This document shows positions 10,960 to 23,577 of a DNA stretch of 64,000 nt, piece by piece. The DNA is from Symbiodinium natans. Lineage: Eukaryota; Sar; Dinophyceae; Suessiales; Symbiodiniaceae. The notes beneath the pieces are model-generated. The model was not told where the DNA came from, searched no databases, and saw only the letters and a list, made by a program, of their open reading frames with translations. The stretch lies in assembly GCA_905221605.1 (NCBI GenBank), contig CAJNDS010002255.1, positions 148,501-212,500 of the forward strand, written 5' to 3'. Each line of letters opens with the position of its first letter. Within the stretch, counting starts at the first letter, position 1. The position numbers and the translations under genes are program-made.

Positions 10960-13900
10960 TTTGCCATGTACAAGCCGGGTGCACGAAACAATGGAGCTCC
11001 CAATGGACTCCCAATTCCGAAGCTCTAGAACTCATGAGGATGGCGAGATGCTACAATAGGCACGCACCCAAAGAAGCCCTAGTACTCTGCTATCCCCTGG
11101 CCGCTCATCATATGAGCCGTCAGCCGACTCTCTCTGGACCTCTTAACACTTCATGGAACCCTCCTAGGAAGGTTTGAGTCGCGTGCCGCTGAACAGGCTC
11201 TCCGCCACATGGCTCCTCACAATTACCAGGAGCTAGAACCCCCAAAAGACAGTCCAAGCAGATGGGTCACAAGTGGATGTCGGGATTGGATTGCAGGGTA
11301 TATACATTTTCCCTGTTCCGTTCCGCTTTCGGTTCGACGGCTAACTTTATGCGAGAAAGGTGTCCAGGGCATCGGACATCAAATTCACCCAAATCCGAAG
11401 GCTCCCAACCTCCTGATGCCCTGTAGACCAAAGCCCTGCCGTTTCTCTCCTCTGCCAGTCAGGCGACATTGGAGCCTGCGCACCCCTTGGCCTTGAGATG
11501 GCGGTCCTAAAGCGAAACCTCTAATAACTTTATTACTTTGTTGGATGGCATTCACTCATAGACCTATCTGGGCAGAAAGCCGTCTGGCGTCCGGAGAAGC
11601 ACTGAAATAACATGCACGGAGACAGATCCTGCTACACTCGAGACCACGCAAGAAATTAAGGGAGAGCCACTGGGGTGAGCTCCCTGAGACCCAAGCCACC
11701 GCACACCAAGATTCTGTTCAAAAACCTCATCCGAAAGCACGAGAGCTCTCAGCGGAAGGCTAGCATTGCAGGACCATGCTGCGCGTCGGCATGGCGTCGC
11801 AGTCTATATGGACGTCAGGAACTGCGCAGCACCGTGCGTCACATGTCACGTGTGACAGATCTTGTGCTTTCTGAAACATTCAGCTTTATTAAACTTGCGT
11901 CGTGCGTCTCAGTTTGTTCTGGGCTTTCCATGCCAGCAGTGTGGGTTTCCTCTTTTCATCTTCGGAAGCAGCTCGTTTGAACAGGGTTTTGGCGGACAGG
12001 ATTTCGGATGGGCAGGCGAAGGCTCCGGCACAGTGTCCATTAAGCGTAACAGTGGGGTCAGCTCTTGCCTATCTGATGCGCAGCTCTGCACGTTTTCGCG
12101 GGGAGCCCGAGGGGAGCTGATGCCCACTAGCCGGAATCCTCAGCTTGCGGAACGCTGCAAGTGGTAGAGCTTCTCGTAGCTCCTCAGCATGATGTCAGGA
12201 GGCGCAATCGGCTGCAGCTCTGAAAACCGACATCCCCTGATAATGATGCGCTGCCAGCTCCACACAGGCTGCTCTACACGTGCAGAGCTCAGGTGCTTCA
12301 GCAGTTTTGTCCTTTCGAGGCCCTTGGCCCCCCACCCTGGCAAATTGTCCAACTCCACAGTCTCCTCAAGCGGCTCCCAAAAAAGCTTGAGGCAGAAGCT
12401 TCTGGAGCAAATTTTGAACCCAGCAAGACTTCACAACAACCCGCAATACCAAGTCCGGTCGGCTGCTCGACTCTAGTCCCAAAGAGCACACAAGACCGCC
12501 ATGGGAAGTGCCTCGAGCTTCCACCCCACGCTCAGCGCATCGAAGAAAGGGCCGTCGGCGTTCACTCCGCCGCGTCCTGGCGCTCATATGCTGCACGCTG
12601 CGGCACGCTCGATTTCACGAAATGAATGCGACAGGAAATCTAGTAACTAGTATACTGTAGGCTGTAGGAACTTGAGGAATGTTCTCAAAACGTCTCCATC
12701 CCTCTGATGCTGAAATTCCAAATTCAGTCCTGATGTGGTTGAAAAGTCACATTGCAACTAATCACAAGGCTGAAGCAGAAGCAGCCGACTCAGCAGAAGA
12801 AAGCCTTCCCCGACGTAGAGTAGAGCGTCTCCCGCATAGCGGGCCAGGCACCTGGCACCCAGTAGAATTGCAGCTCTGGGGGTATATAGCAGTTCAGAGT
12901 TTCAATGGGCTTATATGGGTTCATATGGGTAATATGAGTTTAATCGTACCTGCCATGGCAAAAGAAACCCCAAGAACCCCAAACAACATCCAAACCATGG
13001 CCGGGGTTGCCTCATGGCCATCGGGCCAGGCGGCGGATAGACCAGCAGCAGCGTCCGGCCTTGACTGCGGCGCATCGCCTCCTGCGGAAGGAGGTCACGG
13101 CCCAGACAAGCCGAACTCAGCAGCCAAAAAAGATCACTTTAAAACAACTCGCAACAACTTGGGATGTTCCCCCTGATACTAGCAATCCTTAATCGAAAAA
13201 TAGGGGGGTACTATAATCCCTATGAAGGATTAAGGACTGCTAGTATTCGAGGAACATCCCAAATACAAACCCGCAAAATCAAAAACCGACAGGGGCCCTT
13301 TTCCAGGAGCCCTCAGTCCTCTGCATCCGCTTGCTGCACGTCCGCACCGCCCACAGCAAGCCTACGCCAGGGAGACAAGGACCCCAGCACAAAGTGCCCA
13401 GTGTCCAGCCGAAGTGCACACGAAGCCTCAACCAGGTATAGAAATTGAAGTACTGCAACCACCGTCTGGCCAAACTGAAACCTCACTTCCACCCGGGCGT
13501 GCCGGGAGGTCTTCGCACCCTCTCCGAAGCGGCTCGGGCTGGAGTGGTCGTCGAAGGCAGTGACCTCCAGGCAGGCAAATTGCCCGTTCCGCCGGTCGCG
13601 CTGCACTTTAAGGGCATGCTGCCGCACCCAATGAACCCTGAACCCAAGAACCCCTAAACCTTCATAAACCCGAATAAACCCTCTCATACCCCAAGAACCC
13701 TAAACCCTATACACCACATGGGATTTCGGGGCACGCCTCTTGGCATTCCGCACGTCGAGACGACCTCTGAGGTGCCCGGCATCCGCACCGCGCCGGCGAA
13801 GCTCAGACTGCCACTGGCCCTCGCCAGCACCAACCTCAACAAAACAGCAGAAAAACACAAATATCAATAGTTAAAAAATAATAATCATAATACAAAGATA

Positions 13901-14460
13901 AGAAACGAAGTGATTCAGCGACATCCTATGTAAGTATGGGACAGCTTACATTGAGCCCCATAGACTTTCAACGATTGCAAAACCCGAGCCCTCCAAAAAA
14001 CACACCGCCTCCACCAGGGGCGAGTGCCGCGCCACCAGCTGCATTGCGGCCTCATGGCTTGGAGGAGTGGGAGATTGCGCCCGAAGCCCCGCGTTGAGAG
14101 AGTTTAGGGTATGGAAGTCACAGCCATGTTCAGAAACTCAGAAGAGAAGCAAAACCCCATAACCATTCGGCCGGCCTCTGTCCACTTCACGTTCCCGTAC
14201 GTCCGGCGCCTCGCGATGGGCAGCTTAAGAGGCTTGCGAGGGGCGAGCACATGCTGCCAGCTTCTGCCCTAATATGCATATATGGCATAGCATAATACAA
14301 TATAATATACGAATACAATATTGCCATACATCTTGAAATCTTGAAATCTTGAAACTCAGGAGCTCGGACGGGAAGCCTGTAATAACTTGAAGTCGATGTG
14401 CCTTGCCTCTGCTCCACCTCCTCGCGAGTCAGCGAAGGGTACATGACGCGATGCGCCTGC
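10960..14460. other. unresolved exon-bearing region
   Basis: Several exon-like blocks occur, mainly on the minus strand: about 11889-12065 (ends TLLAWKAQNKLRRTTQV and a stop), about 12140-12400 (contains VWSWQRIIIRGCRFSELQ), about 13440-13620, about 14009-14105, about 14110-14260 and about 14402-14456 (MYPSLTREEVEQR, donor AGAG|GCAAGG). Reverse-strand translations are nearly as plausible and I could not chain phases across the region. A MITE (13159-13262) and degenerate telomere-like sequence separate the blocks. Confidence 0.35.
13159..13262. mobile_element. palindromic MITE-like element, family 1
   Basis: It starts TTGGGATGTTCCCCCTGAT and ends CGAGGAACATCCCAA, so the ends are inverted copies. 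Inner arms (CTAGCAATCCTTAAT against GATTAAGGACTGCTAG) make nearly the whole 104 bp foldable. Four more copies occur in this window at 21990, 22155, 24648 and 57068. Confidence 0.8.
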
Positions 14461-15920
14461 GCAAGTGAAGGGCATCAGCACGTGCTATGAGCAAGGGCTC
14501 TGTATGTTTGTCATTGGCGTCCAGCGTATATACACTGTGCCATGATTTACGAAGCCACTCAGTATTCAAGAGCCTGCACCATACATGTACAGGGCAGCTG
14601 ACCTGAGGTATGCCCGTCGGTGTGATATTGATAATTCTGAAATGCTTTCCGCGGCTCGAATATCATGTCACTTGCCAGGCCACTTCCTGAAGCGGACCGC
14701 GAAGTACATCTCGCGAACTGCCAGCTCTAAATAGCTCTGACGATCTATGCGAACGTGCAGACTTCTGCAGAAGTATGATTCCAAATGGCATCAAGGCTTC
14801 TTTGTCTGCCAAAGGACAGGGTGAGCGCTCTGCTGAACCAAATTGTCAGAAACATGTGTTCATATCCAACCGCTATGGTTCCATTTCCCAGTGCATCGAC
14901 CTCCTTGTGCAACAGCTTCTGTAGTACTAACTAACATCAACGTCAAACATGTCTCTTCGAAATTACGGAAAAAGGCTAACATGGCCATGTCTCCTGCAAG
15001 CCTATGAACCTGTTCCAGCTAACTTGACAAAACTCTCCTAACCATCAACCTACTTTTGTAAGGCCGGAGTTTAAAGCAAGCTCAAGCCAAGAAATTCGCG
15101 AGATCCTGCCACCTCCCATGCCAGTGGCTGGCCTCCTCCACGAGCTGGGCCCGGAGCTGCAGCAACGCTTGGGCAGAGTTGCCGTCGCCAGCTGCCAGAA
15201 ACTGGCTTTGATTTACTGAGGGGGGCCGTGAAAAGGCCAACGCAGCTGAGACTGCAGGCTTGCGACTGCTCTTGCAAGAGGGGTTGGCTCAAGGACGCTT
15301 GGCTTGCCACACCATGTACCGAGTGAGACTCACTGTTCCTCATGGACCATCCGAAGCATGCCAGCGCCGCCTGTGGTCACCACGGCACGCGCCCGCCTCA
15401 GGCTGCAAAGGGCCATCATGAAGCACATGCTGTTCTATTACTGGCAAAAAAACGCCATGGAACAGTGGACTGCTCATAGCTTGCAGAGAATCGGCGTAAG
15501 AGTGAATATTTCCCAAAATAGGGGTACCCCTTGTATGCCCCAAATAGATTACACCAAGCTCTCCAGATCAGCACCCCTCCAAGGGAAGCACCTGTCCGTG
15601 CCTACCGCTACTTGTGAGGGCGGCGAAAGCCCGACGAATCCCTGCTTCCGAGGGCAATGCGGGAACGAGCCTACAGGCAAAGAATGCTTCAGGTCATGCT
15701 GCGTTCCTTTCTGGCAGGTGCAGAGTGGCGTGAAGGCTGTTGCACACCGGGCATTGGCCGATTGGCTGATCGTTCTCCTCGGGAAGGTGCTGGCAAGCGG
15801 CACAACGTTGAGACGCCCGGGGCACAGGCCTCAACCAGATGTGAATAGATTACAATCCCCTAAAGGGGACCCGCAAAAACGGTACCCCCTTAATTTAGCA
15901 AACCCCCGTATCGCAATCAC
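14460..15920. other. unresolved exon-bearing region, strand ambiguous
   Basis: Plus-strand blocks such as about 14590-14727 (MYRAADLRYARRCDIDNSEM), about 15230-15330, about 15375-15495 (ending before a GTAAGAG donor) and about 15720-15830 (after TTTCTGGCAG) look coding, but the minus strand gives plausible peptides for some of the same DNA (for example 15082-15201). Family-2 MITE fragments with GGTACC lie at about 15505-15550 and 15845-15910. No gene model is claimed. Confidence 0.3.
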
Positions 15921-16573
15921 TGTTCAAAGGCAGCTGGGGCATCCCGCTGGTCTGCCGAAGCCATGATGTCGCGGAGCTTCTGTTCGCGCTCCTTCGCCGC
16001 AGACACTAAAGTCACTAAAGAGAGGCACGAATGGCAACCGAAAACTCCAAACCCTAAAAGCCCTGAAAACCCTAGAAACCCTCCAAAAACCTATAAACCC
16101 TATACATCCTAAAGCTGATAAACGCCCTAAAATCCAAATAAGCTCATTCCCAGCACCCCTTCTCGGCACCCGGGCGCGTCGGGCTCGCAGCAGGCCCTGG
16201 TCGAGTCCCAGGAGCAGCCTGATAAGGCCCAGGTTTGGCGCGAGGTTTAGGGTTTAGGGTTTAGGGTTTAGGGTTTAGGGTTTAGGGTTTAGGGTTTAGG
16301 GTTTAGGGTTTAGGGTTTAGGGTTTAGGGTTTAGGGTTTAGGGTTACACAGTGCCGACCCGAACTATTTCACCTACAGCCGCTTCAACCCCCCCTGACGC
16401 GTCAAAGAACACCTCCATGTACACCCTAAAGGTCCCACCCTTCACACGCACGTACTCCGAAAACATCCTTAACGTATTCCTTAACATGAAGAGGGATCCT
16501 AGGAGGACGTCAGGAACAGTACATAATATGAAATGGCCCGATATAACCTTAAAATGCTCTTCAACCCAAAGCT
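15917..16573 (-). CDS. candidate 3' exons of an unidentified gene
   Basis: A strong acceptor (GGTTTTTCAG) opens a 224-nt minus-strand exon at 16350-16573 whose donor GTGTAACCC leads straight into a telomere-type array. It contains MFSEYVRVKGGTFRVYMEV. A second block at about 15917-16010 (AAKEREQKLRDIMASADQ) ends in a TGA stop at 15917-15919. The junction between the two was not phase-checked. The plus strand of 16350-16573 is also open, so the strand is not certain. Confidence 0.45.
16243..16345 (+). repeat. perfect TTTAGGG array
   Basis: About fifteen uninterrupted TTTAGGG heptamers. On the minus strand the array follows directly after the inferred donor of exon 16350-16573, so it would be intronic. 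Confidence 0.95.
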
Positions 16574-16632
16574 CTGAAAAACCTCAAAGCCCTGACGCAT
16601 CCTCAGATTGATCAGCAAGACCAAACCTTACA

Positions 16633-16730
16633 AACCCTAAACCCTAAACCCTAAACCCTGAACCCTAAACCCTAAACCCTAAGCACCCCAAGTCCCTAAG
16701 ACCTAAGCCCTAAACCCTAAAGCCCTGTGC
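16633..16730 (+). repeat. CCCTAAA array, partly degenerate
   Basis: Several perfect CCCTAAA heptamers grade into variants (CCCTGAA, CCCTAAG). The orientation is opposite to the array at 16243-16345, so the exon-like block between them is bracketed by arrays pointing inward. Confidence 0.85.
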
Positions 16731-17296
16731 GAGGCGCTGAAAGGCTGAGTGCTGCGCTGGGCCCTGTCATCGACCTGCACATCCTGGGGCAGAGTTTGTC
16801 GGGCTTAAGGTTTAGGGCTTACAGGGGGTGGAGTAATTTTGAATATTTTCTTAAAGACCGCGGCCCCAGTTATAGGGTTGGGGTTCAGGGTGGGGGTTTA
16901 GGGCTTATGGGGCTTGGTGTTTACAGGGTTGAGGGCTTGTAGGGTTTTGGTGTTTTGGTGCCAGAGTTGAAATGGCTTGCACAGCCTCTTCTGCATAGAG
17001 GCTTGCAAGACCCCCTTTAGCACGGTCTAGGGATTCGGGCGACAACTGCGGCTACCTACAGCCGACTGCATTGATCAGCTCCCTACATGGTAGTCCCTCT
17101 TGTGGGTACCCCAAATGTCAAAGAGAGTCGTAGCATAACAGGGGCCAGCAAACAACATGGTAATCCTCATCTGCCGAGGTCCTGGAAGAAGGCGTCCTGA
17201 AGCTCCCGCACCGCCAGGCCTTGACAGCCACACTCAGTAGGAGAAAATTCGGAACTCGAAAGTAGCGTGGGACAGGCCCCTGTACTGTGGGGGATG

Positions 17297-17447
<151 letters not shown>

Positions 17448-17762
17448 TCTCCTTATTATTGGGTGGATTCCTGGATTCCTGCGGATTCTTTCTACTTCGG
17501 GACGACTGTACGTAGATACATCCGCAAGGCTGTCACAACCCGTTCCATTGCACATGGGCCCCCGGCCTACGCCCAGAACGGCGGAGCCGCCTTGCAGACC
17601 GCGCCACGCCACCCGGCCTGACTCGCAACGTGCTCAGCGTTGGACAACCGCGGAGCATACCATCCTTGACAGATCAGCAGGGAGAAGCCTACCTGCATGC
17701 GACAGGCGTGCTGGAGCTGCTAGAGAGATATGACCCCAAACCTTGGGACGGACCGCCGCAAC

Positions 17763-17900
17763 CTTTAGGATGTAGGATTTAGGATTTAGGATATAGGATA
17801 TAGGATATAGGATTTAGGACTTCGGATTTCGGATTTCGGATTTCGATTCAGGATTTAAGATTTAGGATTCAGGACTTAGGATTTAGGATTTAGGGTTTTT
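17763..17900 (+). repeat. TTTAGGA-type variant heptamer array
   Basis: Runs of the GGATTTA, GGATATA and GGATTTC heptamers, in local blocks of the same variant. A GGGGCCTCCCAG motif then repeats at about 17895-18020. Confidence 0.8.
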
Positions 17901-18060
17901 TCCAGGGGCTCGCAGGGCCTCCCAGAACCCTGGGGCCTTTTAGTTTTCTAAACAATGCCAGCCTCCCCATCAGGGGGCCTCCCAGAGGCCTCCCAGAACC
18001 TTTCAGGGGCCTCCCAGGCTGTTTATGAGGGGTTCACTGAATGTTTTTGCAGATATGTTT

Positions 18061-18739
18061 CTAAGCAGACGAGGCAAGAACTATGAAGAAGGGACTCGGG
18101 TAAGTCCCGAACGAAATCTGCCAGCCGTCATCGGTGAAGTCACTGCTTCCAGCCAGTCGGCACATGGGCAATTCGCTAGTTATGGTTAGGGTTGAGGACT
18201 TAGGGCTTACATGGGGTTTAGGGATCCCATTTTGGGGTAGCCTAAATGATGTGGCTCTGCTAGGGATGAAAGCTTGTGGCACGGTATACTGTGCTGCGTC
18301 ATCTTTTCGTTAATGATTCATGGGACGTCGTGCTGCGAACGTTGAAGGAAGTATCTCCTTTGAGCTTCGTAGCGTCGCGAGCCTCGTCGTAACATGCAGA
18401 TGCCTGCCATCTGTAAACCGGCCTGTGCTGGCCTGAAGCCTTTGCAAGGACCTTGCAGATGCAAAAGCACGGTTTCTGGCGCGGTTCAAAGGCGAAAGGT
18501 CGGCCACCTGTCTGAAGACAGCGGAATCCTCGGCCATTAGAGTCCACTTCAAGCTTCCAGGCCCATCGGAAACCCTCCCCCACCCACAAAATGCCGCCCG
18601 CCAGACCCAATGACAGCAGCCAAACAACTGCTGCAAAAACACCGCTGCTGCTGTTCTTACAGAAACAATACAGGCAGTGGCTGCCTGAAACCGTTTTGTT
18701 ACCGATGCAGTCTGCAACAGTGACCACTGGCAAGTGATT
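18061..18739 (-). CDS. hypothetical protein with one possible membrane segment
   Basis: The best acceptor here is a long pyrimidine run ending TTTCTCTAG; the exon begins at 18739 on the minus strand and stays open for more than 140 codons to about 18300. It has Cys-rich stretches (SHCLYCFCKN), a hydrophobic segment GVFAAVVWLLSLGLAGGI, and a basic C-terminal half. An ATG lies at 18731-18733. A second block at 18061 to about 18175 (DFTDDGWQISFGTYPSPFF then stop) may be a terminal exon. A second minus-strand frame is also open over the same DNA. Family not recognised. Confidence 0.4.
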
Positions 18740-19680
18740 CTAGAGAAAAAAAAAGCTTGAGCTCAGGACGACATTGGCTCCAGGCTGGACACTCCTGGTA
18801 TACAGATTCGCTCACGCAGGTACTCGTAGCTACCATCACTAAAGCACCTGACCAGTGTGGCCAACAAAAAGATGTTCATATTACAAGTTCACAGTTCAGA
18901 GGGTCCTTAACGGAAGGAACAAGTTTAGGGCAGCTGTACCACTAGCCGATCAGTTCTCGTCAGCCACATGCTGAGCTCGCCCGACTGCTAAGTGAGAACT
19001 GCAAACACCCAAGAGTAGAACCTAGAGCCGCAATGAAACCAACGCTTTGAAAATGTTGGCACTTGGCGTGCTGGTGACCCGCTGCACTGCCCAAGAAAAA
19101 TCGCCGTGAACTATCGACTTCTAAGACCTTTGAGTCGACTTGCCTTATTGTGGCGCCTTAATTTCGGTACAGTCTTTCTAGTCTAAAAATGAGGATTTCG
19201 GGCAGGGTTCAGGGTTTAGGGTTTGGGGTTTAGGGTCCTTCGGGCTGAGGGCTTAGGGCTGAGGACCCGGAACTTCGATCAACCCCGCAACATCTTTGAT
19301 CAGCACCCATGGGCCACAGCCCTACTTTACTTTTTGGGTATAAGTAGATATAACAGGAACCCAGAACCAAAAACAGTTTTGAAGTATAGTACTCCAAAAC
19401 CCAGACAGGGCCTTTGCCGCCAGATGGCGGAGCATTGCCTTTCTTGCCGCCCTTGCCTTCGGCAAAGGTCGAGAACAAACACGAAGCTTGAGCTTTGCTA
19501 GGATGAAGGCTTCAAGGGCTTACAGGGTTTAGGGGTGTAGGGTTTTAGCTTAAGAGGCTGGCTTTTATTAAGGCTTTAAGGCTTTCGGGGGTTTTGGGGT
19601 TTAGGGTTCACAAGGCTAAGGGGCCAAGAAATGTTCAATAGCGGTTCAGGAGCGGGCAGGTTGGAATCTCAAGATCTGCT

Positions 19681-19788
19681 AGGTTGCCCAGTAGCCTAGG
19701 AATAAACAGGGTGCCCTTCTTGGCATAAAGGGGATTATAAGGGAACCTAAACCCCAAAAAGGGAATAAGGGCACTACTGGTTATCCTA
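19681..19788. mobile_element. MITE-like element, family 5 (AGGTT..CCAGTAG)
   Basis: The left end AGGTTGCCCAGTAGCC is an imperfect inverted copy of the right end GGGCACTACTGGTTATCCT. A related element lies at 40922-41030 (AGGTTACCATAT.. ..GGGTACTACTGGGCCT). It sits about 40 bp before exon 19826-19876. Confidence 0.6.
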
Positions 19789-19825
19789 GTTTGCACATTC
19801 CTGCACTCAAGCCGTCAGCCCCTAG

Positions 19826-20669
19826 CCCTGGAACCGTGATTGTCACGAGCGTCTGCTGCGCAAGGAGACCCTTTGGGTAAGTAGCATCCGTTATCAAACA
19901 AAGAAACCCTAACCCTAAACCCCTGAAGCCTAAACTGTACAATCCCCAAACTCCGAAACCCTGACCTCGATAACTTCTGAAGCCCTAAACCCAAGGCCTG
20001 ATTTCTATCACCCTGATCACTAACTTCTGAAACCCTAACCCAGGGCCCTTAACCCTCATCATGGCCCCTATACTCCCTACACCCTAGAACCGGAGCAGAG
20101 CCTCTTGGACGAGACTCGCCCTGCAGTCCAGGGTTTAAGGGCTTCGGGGTTAGGATTTCGGGGGTTCAAGGTTTCAGGGTTTAGGGTTTTAGGCAAGGAT
20201 GTTGCAAGGTTTGAGGGCTTGGGGCTTCAGGATTTACATAGGCCCGGATTGTGGGGTTCAGGGTCTAGGGCTACACCGGTTGCAGAGTTGGCGGTTTCAA
20301 GTTTGCCAGTTGAGGCTTCGCGTCAGGCTACTCTTGAGGAACCACTGGAATGGGTTTCCTCACAGAGAGATGCGGCCAAAATCCCTGCAACCCTACAGCC
20401 CTACTTGAAACCCCATAATAATATAAGCCCCTAAACCCAAAATTTGATCCCTTTCAAGCCCCCATAAGACTACAAAAGCATAGATCTCTTGAGTTTTGTT
20501 CTCTCGTTGAAGGCTTCTCCCCGAGGACCCCAAAGCCTAAACCCGAACCACCAAACCCCTGAACCTTCAATCCTAAACCTTAAACCCCAACCCCCCAAAC
20601 CTTAAACCCCAAACCCTTAAACCCCCTAAGCCCAAGCAGAGCCTGCGAGCCGTGGCCTTTGCCACCTAG
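19826..20669 (+). CDS. hypothetical protein, 3' part, four phase-consistent exons
   Basis: Exons 19826-19876 (donor GTAAGT), 20099-20132 (donor GTTTAA), 20286-20353 (donor GTTTCC) and 20640-20669 (stop TAG) join in one frame. The peptide includes NRDCHERLLRKETLW, SLLDETRPAVQ and a Glu/Ala-rich stretch ending EEPLEW. All acceptors are CAG or TAG. Introns are almost entirely degenerate telomere-like sequence. The last nine-codon exon is the weakest link. No family recognised. Confidence 0.6.
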
Positions 20670-20997
20670 GGCGTTCCCGAAGGGCTCAGATTCATGCTCA
20701 TTGAGGGTTCCTTTGGGCCTAAACCCTAAACCCTAAACCCTATAAACCCTAAACCCTAAACCCTAAGGTTCAGGGTCCTTGGGGTTGAGAGTTTTTGGTC
20801 CTCGAGCTTTGAGGTTTTAGGCACGGTTTTGGGCTCTAGGGTTTTTTTCGGGTTCTACAACCTAAACCCTAAACCCTAAACCCTGGGTCTTAGCATTTAG
20901 GGTCCCCTAGGGTGTGAGGTGACCTGGTTTTTAGGGCTGAAGGTCTATAGGGCTCGCACGCCAGCACCGCAAGGTTGCCTCATGATGTCATAAACAG

Positions 20998-21117
20998 GGT
21001 TTAGGGTTTAGGGTTTAGGGTTTAGGGTTTAGGGTTTAGGGTTTAGGGTTTAGGATTTAGGGTTTAGGGTTTAGGGTTTAGGGTTTAGGGTTTAGGGTTT
21101 AGGGTTTAGGGTTTAGG
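20998..21117 (+). repeat. TTTAGGG array with one TTTAGGA unit
   Basis: About seventeen heptamers, perfect except for one GGATTTA unit near 21055. Confidence 0.95.
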
Positions 21118-21532
21118 GCAGCTGGTTGACAAGCGCAACTTGGGGCAGATCAGGCATTCTGGGCGAACAGCCGAAGAAAAACCCTTGTGTACCCTTCTCT
21201 CAAGGCTCTGGTACAGCTCGTTAAGCCCTAAAAACCCGAAGCCCTGAAACCAATTAGTTCGACAACCCGATAAACCCCAACTAGACCCCGACGAAACCCA
21301 AAAACCCTAAAACCTAAAGCCCAAACTCTAAACGCAGCAGGGCGGCTGTGAGCTTTGGCGCGGCTGGCGGCCTTAAGCTGGGCTCACCGAGGAGGGCGGT
21401 TTAAGCGGTTTGGGGTTTTGGGGGGGTAAGCCCTACTGTAAACCCTAAACCCTCCTAAACCCTAAACCCTAAACCCTAAACCCCAAACCCTAAACCCTAA
21501 ACCTCCTTAAACCCTAAACCCCGATGTACTGG

Positions 21533-23263
21533 GGCTTCCGAAAAGTTAGGGTCCTGCAAGACATGTGGGCCGTAAACTGGGGCACCCACACGCTCCTGCA
21601 CAAAGTCCCGGATCATGGCATCCGCTTTCTCCACGCTCTCTTTCGAGCCGGAGAGGAAGATTGCCCTGGCCAGAATCCAGGGTTCCAAGTACGGGCCCTT
21701 TCTTTTGGGTCCCTAGCTTTTTATAGCCCAGTGAGGGCCCATACTTCGGATACCTTTAAACAAGGGTAAGGGACCATACTAAGGGCCCATCGTTCCGACC
21801 TTAGACAGAAGGGGGGGTGGTTAGAGTTTAGGCCCTATACGCGTTGAGGGGAACAGCAGCAGCCATGGAAAGCGACACCAAAGGGCAGTGGAACGGCTTG
21901 GAGTTCGCCTTCCTGTCAACCTCACCATGCCCATCTTGGTGCGATACGAAATGCCCCTCTTAAGTTTGAAACAGGATAATACTGTAAACTTGGGTAGTTC
22001 CCCTGCCTACTAACAGTCCTAGCGATGAAACGAGGCGGTACTAAATAGGGACAACAAGGGGGAACATCCCAACTGAAAACCCTAAGCCCGAAGCCTAAAC
22101 CTCGATCAAGCTTCGTATCGACGGAGGCCCGAAGTTCCGTTTTCTCTCCATAAGTTGGGATGTTCCCCCTTATACTAACAGTCCTCAACAGGGAGTCTAT
22201 CGTACCCCCCTATTATTACAATCGTTACTAAGGAGCTGCTAGCATCAGGGGGAACATCCCATAAGCCTTAAGACTGACGGTGGGCGCCTCTCCGCCGTGG
22301 TTTCAAGCTGGTCTTTGGACACCTCAGGTGCAGCGAGGGCCCTCAGGGAAAAAGCAAGTAAAGCACTGCTGCGGCTTCGAGGAAGCTCAGGGTCTATAGG
22401 GTTCGGGTTTCGGGATTCGGGTTCTGCGTCTGTATGCAAAAAACAACCACAAAAAAGGTCGAGGCAGTCTATTCTACGCTCAAAATGTGATTCCTTACAC
22501 ACATCTCCAGGCAACGCAGACTCGCCCTTCTGTCTTCGGAGACAAGTTGGAAGGACAAGCTACCCTAAACCCTAAACCCTCCAGCCCTAAACCCCAAACC
22601 CTCAACCCTAAACCCAAACCCCAAACCCCAAACCCTAAACCCTAAACCCTAAACCCTGCCTCAATCCGCGCGCCGCTTTCGGTGCAGAACTTCTTGATTG
22701 TCTCACCTCCTCGGCCTGGGGAGGGGAAGCGGACGCAGGGCTGAGCAGTTGGACATCGAAGCACACCAAAAATTGGCGTTGAGACCCTAAACCATATACC
22801 CAAAGGACCCTGAATGCCCTAAATACACTAAATTACCTAAGTACCCTATTTCCCCCAAATACTACCCTTAATATCCTGAATGCCCTAAATTCCCTGAACT
22901 CCCTAAATTCTCTAAATACCCTAAACACCGTAAACCCTAAACTCCTAACCCTAAACCCATGAGCTACTTCTGCTTCCACCGGCAGAGTGACAGACGACCC
23001 CGCAGGCACACGACCTGCAGGACTCCTTCCTGGGTGCCGCGCCAATGATCGCTCCGATCATGGAGGAAGGTACCTTTCACAAGCGTTTTTTTGGTTCCTT
23101 GAGAGCAAGAAAAGCCCTCTCCCCCCCCCCCCCCCCCCCAATCATCTACAAAACAGAGGTACGAGTAGGGTGTGGGGGCATGATACGCTTTGAAGCCCAG
23201 GGCTTGGAGGGCACGCTGAGCATCTTGTTCGCCTCGTCCGCCCTTCCTTCGGAAGCCGGGCAT
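21533..23263 (-). CDS. KH-domain RNA-binding protein (multi-exon)
   Basis: Five minus-strand exons chain in phase: 23225-23263 (ATG at 23261-23263; basic MPGFRRKGGRGEQ), 23043-23073, 22660-22715, 22288-22322 and 21665 down to about 21580. Together they encode a full type I KH domain of about 67 residues: VPSSMIGAIIG, the GxxG loop GRGGETIKKF, SGARIEVSKDQ, then the second half with IFLSGSKESVEKADAMI. KH domains bind single-stranded RNA or DNA. Donors are GA, GC, GC and GC in order (GAACAA|GATGCT, ATTG|GCGCGG, ATTGAG|GCAGGG, GAGAG|GCGCCC). The intron between the last two exons holds two family-1 MITEs and a family-3 copy. An acceptor just before the ATG could receive a spliced leader; the 5' exon is the least certain. 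The 3' end is not determined; a possible further exon is near 21120-21230. Confidence 0.8.
21730..21805. mobile_element. MITE-like element, family 3 (GGGCCCATACTTC)
   Basis: It contains GGGCCCATACTTCGGATACC and, inverted-like, GGGACCATACTAAGGGCCC. Related tandem copies lie at 36115-36345. It is inside an intron of the KH gene. Confidence 0.55.
21990..22072. mobile_element. MITE-like element, family 1 (degenerate left end)
   Basis: The left end TTGGGTAGTTCCCCTG is diverged; the right end GGGGGAACATCCCAA is intact. Inner ACTAACAGTCCTAG matches other copies. It lies in a KH-gene intron. Confidence 0.65.
22155..22261. mobile_element. MITE-like element, family 1
   Basis: Ends TTGGGATGTTCCCCCTTATA and GGGGGAACATCCCA are inverted copies; internal CTAACAGTCCT and AGGAGCTGCTAGCA form a second stem. 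It is in the same KH-gene intron as the copy at 21990, about 80 bp away. Confidence 0.8.
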
Positions 23264-23402
23264 CTAGAGCAGCTGCACAACCGAAAAGTTGCAGTCCATG
23301 GCCTATACAAGTAAGAGAGCACGCCGCACGCCCCTCCTCTGCCATCCTTGCCACGGCCCTTCCTGCAAGGGCTCTGCAAGAATCCAGATTCTGCGCACCC
23401 AC

Positions 23403-23425
23403 CCACACACACACACACACACCCA

Positions 23426-23517
<92 letters not shown>

Positions 23518-23537
23518 CACCCACGCACGCACACCCA

Positions 23538-23577
<40 letters not shown>

